From contig NZ_JAGGJV010000002.1 of the NCBI RefSeq assembly GCF_017873135.1, positions 372,001-436,000 of the forward strand: DNA of 64,000 nt, given 5' to 3'. A program made the position numbers and the translations under genes. The notes below the pieces were generated by a model. That model did no database searches and was not told where the DNA came from. It saw only the letters and a program-made list of their open reading frames with translations. How positions within the stretch are numbered: the first letter of the stretch is position 1; each line of letters starts with the position of its first letter. The DNA is from Rhizobium herbae. GTDB taxonomy: Bacteria; Pseudomonadota; Alphaproteobacteria; Rhizobiales; Rhizobiaceae. This document shows, piece after piece, positions 9,054 to 17,508 of this stretch.

Positions 9054-10259
9054 ATGACGCTTCAGGGAAAACGCATCCTCCTCATCATCTCCGGCGGTAT
9101 CGCGGCTTACAAGAGCCTCGATCTCATCCGCCGCCTGCGCGAGCGCGGTGCGTCCGTGCGGCCGGTGATGACCGCGGGCGCGCAGGCTTTCGTCACGCCG
9201 CTTGCCGTCGGCGCGCTGGCCGCGGACAAGGTTTTCACCGAGCTGTTTTCCCGCGAGGACGAGCAGGATGTCGGTCATATCCGGCTTGCCCGTGATTGTG
9301 ACCTCGTCGTAATCGCTCCCGCCACCGCCGACCTGATGGCGAAGATGGCGAACGGCCTTGCCGACGATCTGGCCTCGACCATCCTGCTGGCGACGGACAA
9401 GCCGGTGCTTGTCGCGCCTGCCATGAACCCGAAGATGTGGTCGCACCCCGCCACCCGCCGCAACCACGCGACGCTTTTGGCCGATGGTATCCGCTTCATC
9501 GGACCTGCCTCGGGTGAAATGGCCGAAAGCGGCGAGAAGGGCGAAGGCCGCATGGCCGAACCGCTGGAGATCGCGGCCGCTGTCGAAGCCCTCCTCGATA
9601 CAGGCCCGAAACCATTGACCGGCAGGAAAGCCATCGTTACCTCCGGCCCGACACATGAGCCGATTGACCCGGTGCGCTACATCGCCAACCGCTCGTCCGG
9701 AAAGCAGGGCCATGCCATCGCCGGCGAACTTGCCTGGCTGGGTGCCGATGTGACGCTGGTCTCCGGCCCTGTGACGATCCCGGACCCGAAAGGCGTCACG
9801 GTCGTCCGCGTCGAGCGGGCGGAGGAGATGCGCGATGCCGTCCTGGCAGCGCTGCCCGCCGATATTGCCGTCATGGTCGCGGCCGTCGCCGACTGGCGCG
9901 TGGCCAGCGCTTCCGGCAACAAGATCAAGAAAAAGCCCGGTGAAGCCCCGCCGCCGCTGCTGCTCACCGAAAACCCGGACATCCTGAAGACCGTCGGTCA
10001 TCACCCTAAACGTCCGAAACTGGTTGTCGGCTTCGCGGCCGAAACGCAGGATGTCGCCGAAAACGGCCGTTCGAAGCTGGAGCGGAAGGGGGCCGACTAC
10101 ATCATTGCCAACGACGTTTCGCCCCATACCGGCATCATGGGCGGAGATCGCAATACCGTGAAGGTGATCGGCAAATCAGGCGACGAAGACTGGCCGGACA
10201 TGGACAAGCAGGCGGTGGCCGAACGGCTCGCCCGGCTCATTGCATCACATTTTCCCTGA
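9054..10259 (+). CDS. coaBC: Bifunctional CoaBC (phosphopantothenoylcysteine synthetase/decarboxylase)
   Basis: 401 residues. The N-terminal flavoprotein domain starts GKRILLIISGGIAAYKS and has the substrate-binding VAPAMNPKMW. The CoaB domain starts near residue 190 with ATSGPTHEPIDPVR-like sequence (IVTSGPTHEPIDPVRYI) and has ANRSSGKQG. Together they convert 4'-phosphopantothenate and cysteine to 4'-phosphopantetheine for coenzyme A. The ACGDxGxGRM motif of E. coli CoaC is replaced by AESGEKGEGRM, so the active-site Cys is absent; the only Cys in the whole protein is in LARDCDLVV. The gene overlaps the convergent amidotransferase gene by 15 bases. An upstream ATG at 9027 has no better signal. 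Confidence 0.93.
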   Translation: MTLQGKRILLIISGGIAAYKSLDLIRRLRERGASVRPVMTAGAQAFVTPLAVGALAADKVFTELFSREDEQDVGHIRLARDCDLVVIAPATADLMAKMANGLADDLASTILLATDKPVLVAPAMNPKMWSHPATRRNHATLLADGIRFIGPASGEMAESGEKGEGRMAEPLEIAAAVEALLDTGPKPLTGRKAIVTSGPTHEPIDPVRYIANRSSGKQGHAIAGELAWLGADVTLVSGPVTIPDPKGVTVVRVERAEEMRDAVLAALPADIAVMVAAVADWRVASASGNKIKKKPGEAPPPLLLTENPDILKTVGHHPKRPKLVVGFAAETQDVAENGRSKLERKGADYIIANDVSPHTGIMGGDRNTVKVIGKSGDEDWPDMDKQAVAERLARLIASHFP

Positions 10260-11072
10260 CGCCACCCGGCCCATCCGGGACGTGTCGGGGGCGGCACCTG
10301 CCGTTCCGAACAGGCGCACATCGACGCCGTTTTCGCCGACGATGACGGCGGTTCCATCAGGAATTTCCACCCAGGCATTGTCGTCGTCGTTGAGCGGTTC
10401 GGAGACGAGGCAGTAACCGCCGCTCGGTCCCATTGGCGCCGCATAGAGCGTCGGCGCCTTCCAGTCGGAGGCGTAGCGCACAGCATAGAGGTCATGGCCA
10501 TCGGAAAGTGCGGCGGTAAACCGCACCAGAACCTTGCGCTCCAGATGCTCGGCCAGCCGTTCGACGAAGGCCAGCGTTTCGGCAATGGCACCCAGCGGAT
10601 CCTGCTCAAGGCCGAACTGCAGCGCCAGCAGGAACAGCAGCTCGCTGTCGGTTGAGCCGGTGCGGGCCGTATAGAGATCGTTGTCGAGCATCGCCTCCAT
10701 CGGCCGGCGCAGGTGCTCGAAGTCGCCGATCTGGCCGTTGTGCATGAAGGACCAGCGGCCGTGCACGAAAGGATGGCAATTGTCGCGCCGCGTGCCGCCG
10801 CCGGTCGCCGCTCGCACATGGGCGAGGAACAGTGGTGAGCGAATCTGCCGCGCGATGCTCTTCAGATTGCAGTCCGACCAGGCGGGCAGAATGTCGCGGT
10901 AGCGGCCGGGTTCCGGATGATCGCCGTACCAGGCGATGCCGAAGCCGTCGCCGTTGGTCGCGGTCTTGGCGCGGGTGGCGCAATGGGATTGCTCGATCAG
11001 GGAGTGCGCGGGAGACGACACCAGTTCCTCGAGATAAAGCGGCTCTCCGCGATAGGCTGCCCAGCGGCACAT
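10245..11072 (-). CDS. Class II glutamine amidotransferase (YafJ/EgtC-like)
   Basis: 275 residues. After removal of Met the protein begins with the catalytic Cys of an N-terminal nucleophile hydrolase (MCRWAAYRGEP). The other glutaminase motifs are NGDGFGIAWYG, AHVRAATGG, and NCHPFVHGRWSFMHNGQI. The family hydrolyses glutamine or a gamma-glutamyl bond and is often of unknown physiological role; E. coli YafJ is the nearest familiar relative. It stands as a single gene and converges on coaBC with a 15-base overlap of the 3' ends. Confidence 0.88.
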   Translation of the reverse strand: MCRWAAYRGEPLYLEELVSSPAHSLIEQSHCATRAKTATNGDGFGIAWYGDHPEPGRYRDILPAWSDCNLKSIARQIRSPLFLAHVRAATGGGTRRDNCHPFVHGRWSFMHNGQIGDFEHLRRPMEAMLDNDLYTARTGSTDSELLFLLALQFGLEQDPLGAIAETLAFVERLAEHLERKVLVRFTAALSDGHDLYAVRYASDWKAPTLYAAPMGPSGGYCLVSEPLNDDDNAWVEIPDGTAVIVGENGVDVRLFGTAGAAPDTSRMGRVASGKM

Positions 11073-11405
11073 GAAGGATACTCCGGATCGCGGGGATGGC
11101 CCGCCTTGATGGTTCGTTAACCATGATATGGACCGATCATCCGGCCGAACATGGTAAAAATACGTTAACGAACAGGATCATTTCCACATCTTGCCTGTCA
11201 ATCTAGCGGTTTTTGATTGTTCGATCTGTTTCCGTGGGAACGAGGGCTCATGAATATTCAATGGATGCATACGGATCGATGACGGTTGGGCAGATCGTGA
11301 AACGGTGGGAAAAATGGAATCGTGGAATGAATATTCTATTCTTCATCCCTTTCTTTGCATAAGGTCTTGAAGATGCCGCAGAGGCAGAAAAGAGACCCGC
11401 TTAAA
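11073..11405. other. 333-base intergenic region upstream of iolR
   Basis: No gene is seen. The stretch is AT-richer than its surroundings. It holds a perfect palindrome TGAATATTCA at 11251-11260 and the candidate IolR operator described separately at 11323-11338. Promoters for the divergent amidotransferase and iolR genes must lie here, but no convincing -35/-10 pair could be picked. Confidence 0.6.
11323..11338 (+). promoter_or_regulatory. Candidate IolR operator upstream of iolR
   Basis: GGAA-TGAATA-TTCT is bounded by T and A and closely matches the GGAA-N6-TTCC pattern reported for rhizobial IolR. A nearly identical site lies before iolC. Its place just upstream of iolR suggests autoregulation. 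Confidence 0.6.
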
Positions 11406-12269
11406 ATGTCTGAAACGGAAAACAGCACCGCTATTCCGCAGGATTTCGATGGCCTCAAGGCGATCATCCTGGAGCGCAAGGCGCAATTGCCCAAGCGCCT
11501 TCGCCAGGTGGCGGCCTATGCGCTGGACAATCCGGACGAGATCGCCTTCGGCACGGCGGCGAGCATCGCCACGTCGGCCGATGTGCAGCCATCGACGCTC
11601 GTCCGCTTCGCCCAGCATTTCGGTTTCGAGGGCTTTTCCAGCCTGCAGCAGATTTTCCGGGCCCGCCTGCGCGAACGCACGCCGGGGTATGACGAACGGC
11701 TCCGTGCGCTGAGCGGCAACGACCACAGCAAGCTGGAGAGCGGCTCGATCTTCAACGGCTTCGTGGCTGCCGCCCATCGCTCGCTCGATAATATCGCCAG
11801 TTCTGTCGAACCGGAAGCCTTCGAGCGCGCCGTCAATATCCTTGCCGACGCGGAAACGATCTATCTCGTTGCCAAGCGCCGCTCCTATCCGATCTCCGGC
11901 TACATGGCTTATGCCTTCGGCAAGTTGAAGGTCAGATACCAGATGGTCGGCACGGCAGCCGGTATTGACGATGATATACTGGCGATGGCAGGTTCGAAGG
12001 ACGCGGCATTCGCCGTCAGCTTCTCGCCCTATGCGTCCGAAAGCGTCAATCAGGCAAAGTTGCTCGCCAGCCGCAAAGTACCTGTCGTGTCGTTGACCGA
12101 TTCGGCATTTTCCCCCCTGGCGGAATCCTCGAAGGTCTGGTTTGAGCTTGTCGAGGCCGATCATGCGGGGTTTCGCTCGCTGTCTGCCAGCATGGCCTTC
12201 GCCATGGCATTGACCGTGGCCGTGGCCGAAAAACGGCGACGGATCGCGGAAGAACAGGCAATGGAATGA
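11406..12269 (+). CDS. iolR: RpiR-family regulator of inositol catabolism
   Basis: 287 residues from this start. The N-terminal RpiR helix-turn-helix includes GTAASIATSADVQPSTLVRF at about residues 50-70. A C-terminal SIS domain (about 130-265, TIYLVAKRRSYPISGYMAYA) should sense a phosphorylated sugar-like inducer. The gene lies directly upstream of iolCDEB in the same direction, which fits IolR, the repressor of myo-inositol genes that responds to a pathway intermediate. Earlier in-frame ATGs exist at 11355 and 11373; I chose 11406 because rhizobial IolR proteins start near this point. The stop codon lies within a candidate operator for the next gene. Confidence 0.88.
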   Translation: MSETENSTAIPQDFDGLKAIILERKAQLPKRLRQVAAYALDNPDEIAFGTAASIATSADVQPSTLVRFAQHFGFEGFSSLQQIFRARLRERTPGYDERLRALSGNDHSKLESGSIFNGFVAAAHRSLDNIASSVEPEAFERAVNILADAETIYLVAKRRSYPISGYMAYAFGKLKVRYQMVGTAAGIDDDILAMAGSKDAAFAVSFSPYASESVNQAKLLASRKVPVVSLTDSAFSPLAESSKVWFELVEADHAGFRSLSASMAFAMALTVAVAEKRRRIAEEQAME

Positions 12270-12306
12270 AAATTCTATATTGACTATCAGTCGGAATTTA
12301 TGTTTC
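12262..12306 (+). promoter_or_regulatory. Two candidate IolR operators between iolR and iolC
   Basis: GGAA-TGAAAA-TTCT at 12263-12276 includes the iolR stop codon. GGAA-TTTATG-TTTC follows at 12293-12306, thirty bases further on. Both fit a GGAA-N6-TTCC-like pattern, and the first shares 13 of 14 bases with the site before iolR. They should control the iolCDEB transcript. Confidence 0.6.
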
Positions 12307-12373
12307 ATAAAAACGATAATCCACCAGCCAATAAAAATGTCGGCGCGACGCAAGCGCCCGCCGGGAGGAAGCA

Positions 12374-14305
12374 GTGAGCCAGACCAACAGGACGCAGGCA
12401 GACAAGCCGCTCGACCTCATCACCATCGGCCGTGCCTCGGTCGATCTCTATGGCCAGCAGATCGGCACGCGGCTGGAAGACGTCGCCAGTTTCGCCAAAT
12501 CTGTCGGCGGTTGCCCGACCAATATCTCCGTCGGCACGGCCCGTCTCGGCCTGAAATCGGCGCTTCTCACCCGCGTCGGCAAGGAGCAGATGGGCCGCTT
12601 CATCCGCGAGCAGCTGGAGCGCGAAGGCGTCGAAACCAGGGGCATCGTCACCGATCCGGAGCGGCTGACGGCACTGGCCATCCTTGCCGTCGAAAGTGAC
12701 CATTCCTTCCCGCTGCTGTTCTACCGCGACAACTGCGCCGACAGTGCGCTCTGCGAAGACGACGTCTCCGAAGACTTCATTCGTTCCGCTCGCGCCATCC
12801 TCGTCACCGGCACGCATTTCGCCAAGCCGCATACGGATGCCGCCCAGCGCAAGGCAATCCGCATCGCCAAGGAAAGCGGCGCCAAGGTCGTGTTCGACAT
12901 CGACTACCGGCCCAACCTCTGGGGTCTTGCCGGCCATGACGCCGGCGACAACCGCTATATCGCCTCGGAAAAGGTGTCCGCGCACCTGAAGACGGTCCTG
13001 GCCGATTGCGACCTGATCGTCGGCACGGAAGAAGAGGTGCTGATTGCGTCGGGCGACAGCGATCTGCTCGCCGCTTTGAAGACCATCCGGGCCAATTCCA
13101 GGGCGACGATCGTGCTGAAGCGCGGCCCGATGGGCTGCATCGTTTATGACGGTCCGATTTCCGACAATCTGGAAGACGGCATTGTCGGCAAGGGTTTCCC
13201 GATCGAGGTCTATAACGTTCTGGGTGCCGGCGACGCGTTCATGTCCGGTTTCCTGCGTGGTTGGCTGAAGGGCGAGCCGCATGCGACATCAGCCACCTGG
13301 GCCAATGCCTGCGGTGCTTTCGCGGTTTCCCGTCTGCTTTGTGCGCCGGAAATCCCGACCTGGACCGAGTTGCAGTTCTTCCTCGAAAACGGCAGCAAGG
13401 AAAAGGCGCTGCGCAAGGACGAGGCGATCAACCACGTCCACTGGGCAACGACCCGCCGCCGCGAAATCCCGCAGCTGATGGCGCTTGCCATCGATCATCG
13501 CAGCCAGCTGGAAGATCTGGCCGGGGGCAACGCCGAGCTTCTCGCCCGCATCCCGGCCTTCAAGGTTCTCGCCGTCAAGGCCGCCGAGCGCATCGCCAAC
13601 GGTCGTCCCGGCTTCGGCATGCTGATCGACGACAAGTACGGTCGCGACGCCCTGTTTGCCGTCAACAAGAACTTCTGGATCGGCAAGCCGATTGAGCTTC
13701 CGGGCTCGCGGCCGCTGCAGTTCGAGTTCAGTCAGGATCTCGGTAGCCGGCTCATCGAATGGCCGATCGATCACTGCATCAAGGTTCTGAGCTTCTATCA
13801 TCCCGACGACCCGGCCGAGATGAAGGCTACCCAGATCGCCAAGCTGCGCTCGGCCTTCGAGGCTGCACGCAAGGTCGGCCGCGAAATCCTGATCGAGATC
13901 ATTGCCGGCAAGCATGGCACGCTCGATGACCAGACCATTCCGCGCGCGCTCAACGAAATGTATGATGCCGGCCTGAAGCCCGACTGGTGGAAACTCGAAC
14001 CGCAGGCAAGCCGCGCCGCCTGGGCCGCAATCGACGCCGTCATCGAAAAGCGCGACCCGCTCTGCCGGGGTGTCGTCCTGCTCGGACTGGAAGCCCCATA
14101 TGAGGCCCTGAAGGAAGGTTTCGCCGCCGCGCGCACGTCAAAGACCGTCAAGGGTTTCGCCGTCGGCCGGACGATCTTTGCAGAGGCCAGCAAGGCCTGG
14201 CTTGCCGGTGACATGACCGACGAGCAGGCAATCGCCGATATGGCGGGCAAATTCGAGGCCCTGGTCAACCTGTGGCTCGGCCTTGCGGAAACGAACGCGG
14301 CTTGA
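12374..14305 (+). CDS. iolC: 5-dehydro-2-deoxygluconokinase fused to a DUF2090 domain
   Basis: 643 residues. The N-terminal part, about 1-325, is a PfkB-type sugar kinase with the catalytic motif NVLGAGDAFMSGFLRGW. The C-terminal half (from MALAIDHRSQLEDL, about residue 355) is the aldolase-like DUF2090. This two-domain IolC is typical of proteobacteria. The kinase phosphorylates 5-dehydro-2-deoxy-D-gluconate; the second domain may do the later IolJ-type aldol cleavage, since no separate iolJ is present. The start is GTG with GGGAGGA upstream. iolD follows after a 130-base palindromic repeat. Confidence 0.93.
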   Translation: MSQTNRTQADKPLDLITIGRASVDLYGQQIGTRLEDVASFAKSVGGCPTNISVGTARLGLKSALLTRVGKEQMGRFIREQLEREGVETRGIVTDPERLTALAILAVESDHSFPLLFYRDNCADSALCEDDVSEDFIRSARAILVTGTHFAKPHTDAAQRKAIRIAKESGAKVVFDIDYRPNLWGLAGHDAGDNRYIASEKVSAHLKTVLADCDLIVGTEEEVLIASGDSDLLAALKTIRANSRATIVLKRGPMGCIVYDGPISDNLEDGIVGKGFPIEVYNVLGAGDAFMSGFLRGWLKGEPHATSATWANACGAFAVSRLLCAPEIPTWTELQFFLENGSKEKALRKDEAINHVHWATTRRREIPQLMALAIDHRSQLEDLAGGNAELLARIPAFKVLAVKAAERIANGRPGFGMLIDDKYGRDALFAVNKNFWIGKPIELPGSRPLQFEFSQDLGSRLIEWPIDHCIKVLSFYHPDDPAEMKATQIAKLRSAFEAARKVGREILIEIIAGKHGTLDDQTIPRALNEMYDAGLKPDWWKLEPQASRAAWAAIDAVIEKRDPLCRGVVLLGLEAPYEALKEGFAAARTSKTVKGFAVGRTIFAEASKAWLAGDMTDEQAIADMAGKFEALVNLWLGLAETNAA

Positions 14306-14313
14306 TCGGTCGG

Positions 14314-14442
14314 TGAGCTCCACCTCCCACTTGAGGGGGGAGGTCGCAGCGAAGCTGCAGGTGGGGGTGATCCGTTGGGTGTCGTGGAAATCAACCCACC
14401 CCGGACCTGCGGTCCGACCCTCCCCCTCAAGGGGAGGGTGTG
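14314..14442. repeat. Rhizobial palindromic repeat, copy 1 in the iol operon
   Basis: About 130 bases between iolC and iolD. One end has CACCTCCCACTTGAGGGGGGAGGT and the other CCCTCCCCCTCAAGGGGAGGG, with GTCGCAGCGAAGCTGC between. The copy at 17358-17488 is plainly homologous. The arms can form strong hairpins in the mRNA. Confidence 0.85.
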
Positions 14443-14484
14443 AAGTAGAAAACCGAGGCAATGTCCTCGTTCGAGGAGGAAACA

Positions 14485-16335
14485 ATGAGCCAGAAGACCG
14501 TTCGCCTGACCATGGCGCAAGCCGTCGCGCGGTTTCTCACCAAGCAGATGACCGTGATCGAGGGCGAGAAGACGCCGATCTTCGGCGGAGTCTTCGCCAT
14601 TTTCGGCCACGGCAATGTCGCCGGTATCGGCGAGGCGCTGCATGGCATCAAGGATACGCTGCCGACCTATCGCGCCCAGAACGAGCAGGGCATGGCGAAC
14701 GCGGCCATCGCCTTTGCCAAGGCAAGCTTCCGCCGCCGCTTCATGGCCTGCACCACCTCCATCGGTCCCGGCGCGCTCAACATGGTGACGTCGGCTGCCC
14801 TTGCCCATGTCAACCGCCTGCCGGTCCTGCTTCTCCCCGGCGATGTCTTTGCCAATCGCCGTCCTGATCCGGTCCTTCAGCAGATCGAGGATTTCGGCGA
14901 CGGTACCATGACCGTCAACGACTGCTTCCGCCCCGTCTCGCGCTATTTCGACCGCATCACTCGGTCCGAACAGATCATCCCGGCGCTGCGCCGCGCCATG
15001 CAGGTGCTGACCGATCCCGCCGATTGCGGCCCGGTGACGCTGTCGCTCTGCCAGGATGTGCAGGCGGAAGCCTATGATTATCCGGAAAGCTTCTTCGACG
15101 AAAAGGTCTGGGCCACCCGCCGCCTGCATCCGGATGCGGACGAACTGGCCCACGCGATTACGGTGCTGAAGGCTGCCAGAAAGCCGGTGATCATTTCCGG
15201 TGGCGGCGTGCTTTACTCCGAAGCCAGCAAGACACTTGCCGCCTTCGCGGAAAGACACGGCATCCCTGTGGTCGAAACCCAGGCCGGCAAGTCGTCGTTG
15301 CCGCACAGCCATCCGCTCAACATGGGTTCGGTCGGCGTCACCGGCACATCGGCGTCCAACCAGATGGCCGAGGATGCCGATGTGGTTCTCGCCGTCGGCT
15401 CGCGCCTGCAGGATTTCACCACCGGTTCCTGGTCGCTGTTCAAGAACGATAACCTGAAGATCATTGGCCTCAACACCCAGGCCTTCGACGCTGCCAAGCA
15501 TGAGGCCCTGCCGCTGGTGTCCGACGCCCGCGTCGGCCTCGATGCGCTGAGCGCCGGTCTCGGTTCGCACAAGGTCGATACCGCCTGGACGAAGAAGGCG
15601 ACCGATGGCAAGGCCGAATGGTTGAAGGCCGCCGACAAGGCGACCGCGGCGACCAATGCGGCGCTGCCGTCCGACGCCCAGGTCATCGGCGCCGTCCAGC
15701 GGGCCCGCAAGGAAAACACCACGCTCGTCTGCGCCGCCGGCGGTTTGCCCGGCGAGTTGCACAAGCTCTGGCAGGCGGATGCGCCCGGCAGCTATCACAT
15801 GGAATACGGCTTTTCGACCATGGGCTACGAAGTGGCCGGCGGTCTGGGCGTCAAGCTGGCCAGGCCCGACAGCGATGTGATCGTCATGGTCGGCGACGGC
15901 AGCTACATGATGCTGAATTCGGAGATCGCCTCGTCGATCATGCTCGGTGCCAAGATCACCATCGTGCTGCTCGACAATGCAGGCTACGGCTGCATCAACC
16001 GGCTGCAGATGGCAACCGGCGGCGCCAACTTCAACAACCTGCTGCGCGACACCCATCATGTCACGCTGCCGGCCATCGATTTTGCCGGGCATGCCGCTGC
16101 CATGGGCGCGCTCACCCGAAAGGTCGCCTCGATCAGCGAGCTGGAAATCGCGCTGAAGGAAACCGCCGGCGAAAGCCGCACCACCGTTATCGTCATCGAT
16201 ACCGATCCGCTGATCACCACGGATGAGGGTGGCAACTGGTGGGATGTGGCGGTGCCGGAAGTCTCCGTTCGGACTGAGGTCAACGAGGCCCGCAAGGGCT
16301 ACGAAAAGGCGCTCGCGTCCCAGCGTATCGGTTAA
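14485..16335 (+). CDS. iolD: 3D-trihydroxycyclohexane-1,2-dione acylhydrolase
   Basis: 616 residues, a thiamine-diphosphate enzyme. The N-terminal domain holds the catalytic Glu in AQNEQGMANAAIAF (about residue 70). The C-terminal domain has the ThDP-binding motif from GDGSYMM to LLDNAGYG (about 475-505). It opens the ring of 3D-(3,5/4)-trihydroxycyclohexane-1,2-dione to give 5-deoxy-D-glucuronate in myo-inositol breakdown. GAGGAGG precedes the ATG. It is the second gene of iolCDEB. Confidence 0.95.
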   Translation: MSQKTVRLTMAQAVARFLTKQMTVIEGEKTPIFGGVFAIFGHGNVAGIGEALHGIKDTLPTYRAQNEQGMANAAIAFAKASFRRRFMACTTSIGPGALNMVTSAALAHVNRLPVLLLPGDVFANRRPDPVLQQIEDFGDGTMTVNDCFRPVSRYFDRITRSEQIIPALRRAMQVLTDPADCGPVTLSLCQDVQAEAYDYPESFFDEKVWATRRLHPDADELAHAITVLKAARKPVIISGGGVLYSEASKTLAAFAERHGIPVVETQAGKSSLPHSHPLNMGSVGVTGTSASNQMAEDADVVLAVGSRLQDFTTGSWSLFKNDNLKIIGLNTQAFDAAKHEALPLVSDARVGLDALSAGLGSHKVDTAWTKKATDGKAEWLKAADKATAATNAALPSDAQVIGAVQRARKENTTLVCAAGGLPGELHKLWQADAPGSYHMEYGFSTMGYEVAGGLGVKLARPDSDVIVMVGDGSYMMLNSEIASSIMLGAKITIVLLDNAGYGCINRLQMATGGANFNNLLRDTHHVTLPAIDFAGHAAAMGALTRKVASISELEIALKETAGESRTTVIVIDTDPLITTDEGGNWWDVAVPEVSVRTEVNEARKGYEKALASQRIG

Positions 16336-16354
16336 GATAGGCAATCACAAACTC

Positions 16355-16385
16355 CGTCATCCTCGAGCCTGACCCGAGGATGACG
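16355..16385. repeat. Inverted repeat between iolD and iolE
   Basis: CGTCATCCTCG and CGAGGATGACG form a perfect 11-bp stem around a nine-base loop. The arm GTCATCCTCG also begins the repeat at 59936, so it is probably a small member of a dispersed palindrome family. Confidence 0.7.
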
Positions 16386-16401
16386 GGAATACTGGATGAG
16401 A

Positions 16402-16422
16402 AGGAAGGCCGATCGCCTTCCT
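16402..16422 (+). promoter_or_regulatory. Hairpin just upstream of the iolE ribosome-binding site
   Basis: AGGAAGGC (16402-16409) pairs with GCCTTCCT (16415-16422) around a five-base loop. The iolE Shine-Dalgarno AAGGAG starts three bases after it and is left free. It may act as an mRNA stabiliser or processing site within the iol transcript. Confidence 0.5.
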
Positions 16423-16437
16423 CCAAGGAGAATTTTC

Positions 16438-17355
16438 ATGAAGGCCAAACTCGGCATGTCGCCCATTGCCTGGTGGAACGACGATCTTCCCGAACTCAGC
16501 GACGACGTGTCGCTCGAAGAATGCCTGCGCCAGTCGCGCAGCGCCGGCTTCACCGGCATGGAGCAGGGGCGCCGCTTTCCCAACAATCCGAATGAGATGC
16601 TGCCGATCCTGCGCGCCGCCGACGTGACGCTTTGCGGCGGCTGGTTCTCCGGCACGCTGGTCAATGAGGAACTGTCCGCCAACAAGGACCGCATCGCGCC
16701 GATGATCGAACTGTTCAAGGCCGTCAATGCGCCCTGCATCGTCTATGGCGAAGTCGGCCGCTCTATCCAGGGCGACCGCTCCAGGCCGCTCGCCACCAAG
16801 CCGCGCCTTGGCGATGACGAGATGAAGGCCTATGCCCGCCGCGTCACCGAATTCGGCGAATGGTGCGCCGATCACGGCATGCCGCTTTCTTATCATCACC
16901 ACATGGCGGCCGTCGTGGAGACCGAGCCGGAGCTCGACGCATTCATGAAGAATTCGGGGCAAGGCATTCCGCTGCTCTTGGACGCCGGCCATCTGGCTTT
17001 CGCCGGCGGCGACGTGCTGCGTGCCATCGACAACCACCATGCCCGCATCAACCACGTGCATGTGAAGGACATCCGTCAGGCGGTTGTCAACGGTCTGGAT
17101 CGCAGCAGGCAGTCCTTCCTCGACGCCGTGGCGCTCGGGGCCTTTACCGTACCGGGCGACGGCTCGCTCGATTTCGGCGCCATCGTCAAGCGTTTCGCCG
17201 ACTATGGTTATGAAGGCTGGTTCGTCGTCGAGGCCGAGCAGGACCCCCGCAACGCCCCGCCTGCGAAGATGGCGGAGATCGGTTATGCCGAACTGATGCG
17301 CGTCATGACCGCTGCGGGCTATACAGTGGAAACGGAAGGCTTCCCCAAGGGGTGA
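16438..17355 (+). CDS. iolE: Myo-inosose-2 dehydratase
   Basis: 305 residues, a xylose-isomerase-like TIM barrel. Family features include LGMSPIAWWNDDLPEL at the start, YHHHMAAVVETEPELD with metal-binding His/Glu near residue 155, LLDAGHLAFAGGD and HVKDIRQ. It removes water from 2-keto-myo-inositol to form the substrate of IolD. AAGGAG lies eight bases before the ATG. It is the third gene of iolCDEB; a second copy of the palindromic repeat follows. Confidence 0.95.
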   Translation: MKAKLGMSPIAWWNDDLPELSDDVSLEECLRQSRSAGFTGMEQGRRFPNNPNEMLPILRAADVTLCGGWFSGTLVNEELSANKDRIAPMIELFKAVNAPCIVYGEVGRSIQGDRSRPLATKPRLGDDEMKAYARRVTEFGEWCADHGMPLSYHHHMAAVVETEPELDAFMKNSGQGIPLLLDAGHLAFAGGDVLRAIDNHHARINHVHVKDIRQAVVNGLDRSRQSFLDAVALGAFTVPGDGSLDFGAIVKRFADYGYEGWFVVEAEQDPRNAPPAKMAEIGYAELMRVMTAAGYTVETEGFPKG

Positions 17356-17357
17356 CG

Positions 17358-17488
17358 CGTAGCTCACCTCCCCCTTGAGGGGGGAGGTCGCAGCGAAGCT
17401 GCGGGTGGGGGTGACCCGTTGTTTGACGCAGGAACTCGCCCCACCCCGACACTGCGTGCCGACCCTCCCCCTCAAGGGGAAGGTGAAA
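17358..17488. repeat. Rhizobial palindromic repeat, copy 2 in the iol operon
   Basis: About 130 bases between iolE and iolB, homologous to 14314-14442: CACCTCCCCCTTGAGG, GTCGCAGCGAAGCTGC, and CCCTCCCCCTCAAGGGGA occur in the same order and orientation. The middle parts differ more than the arms. Confidence 0.85.
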
Positions 17489-17508
17489 ACTGAACAGGAG
17501 CCACACTC

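Noticed and set aside
13798-16344. 848-codon minus-strand open frame opposite iolD
   Set aside because: Antisense to iolC and iolD, crosses the palindromic repeat between them, and matches no family.
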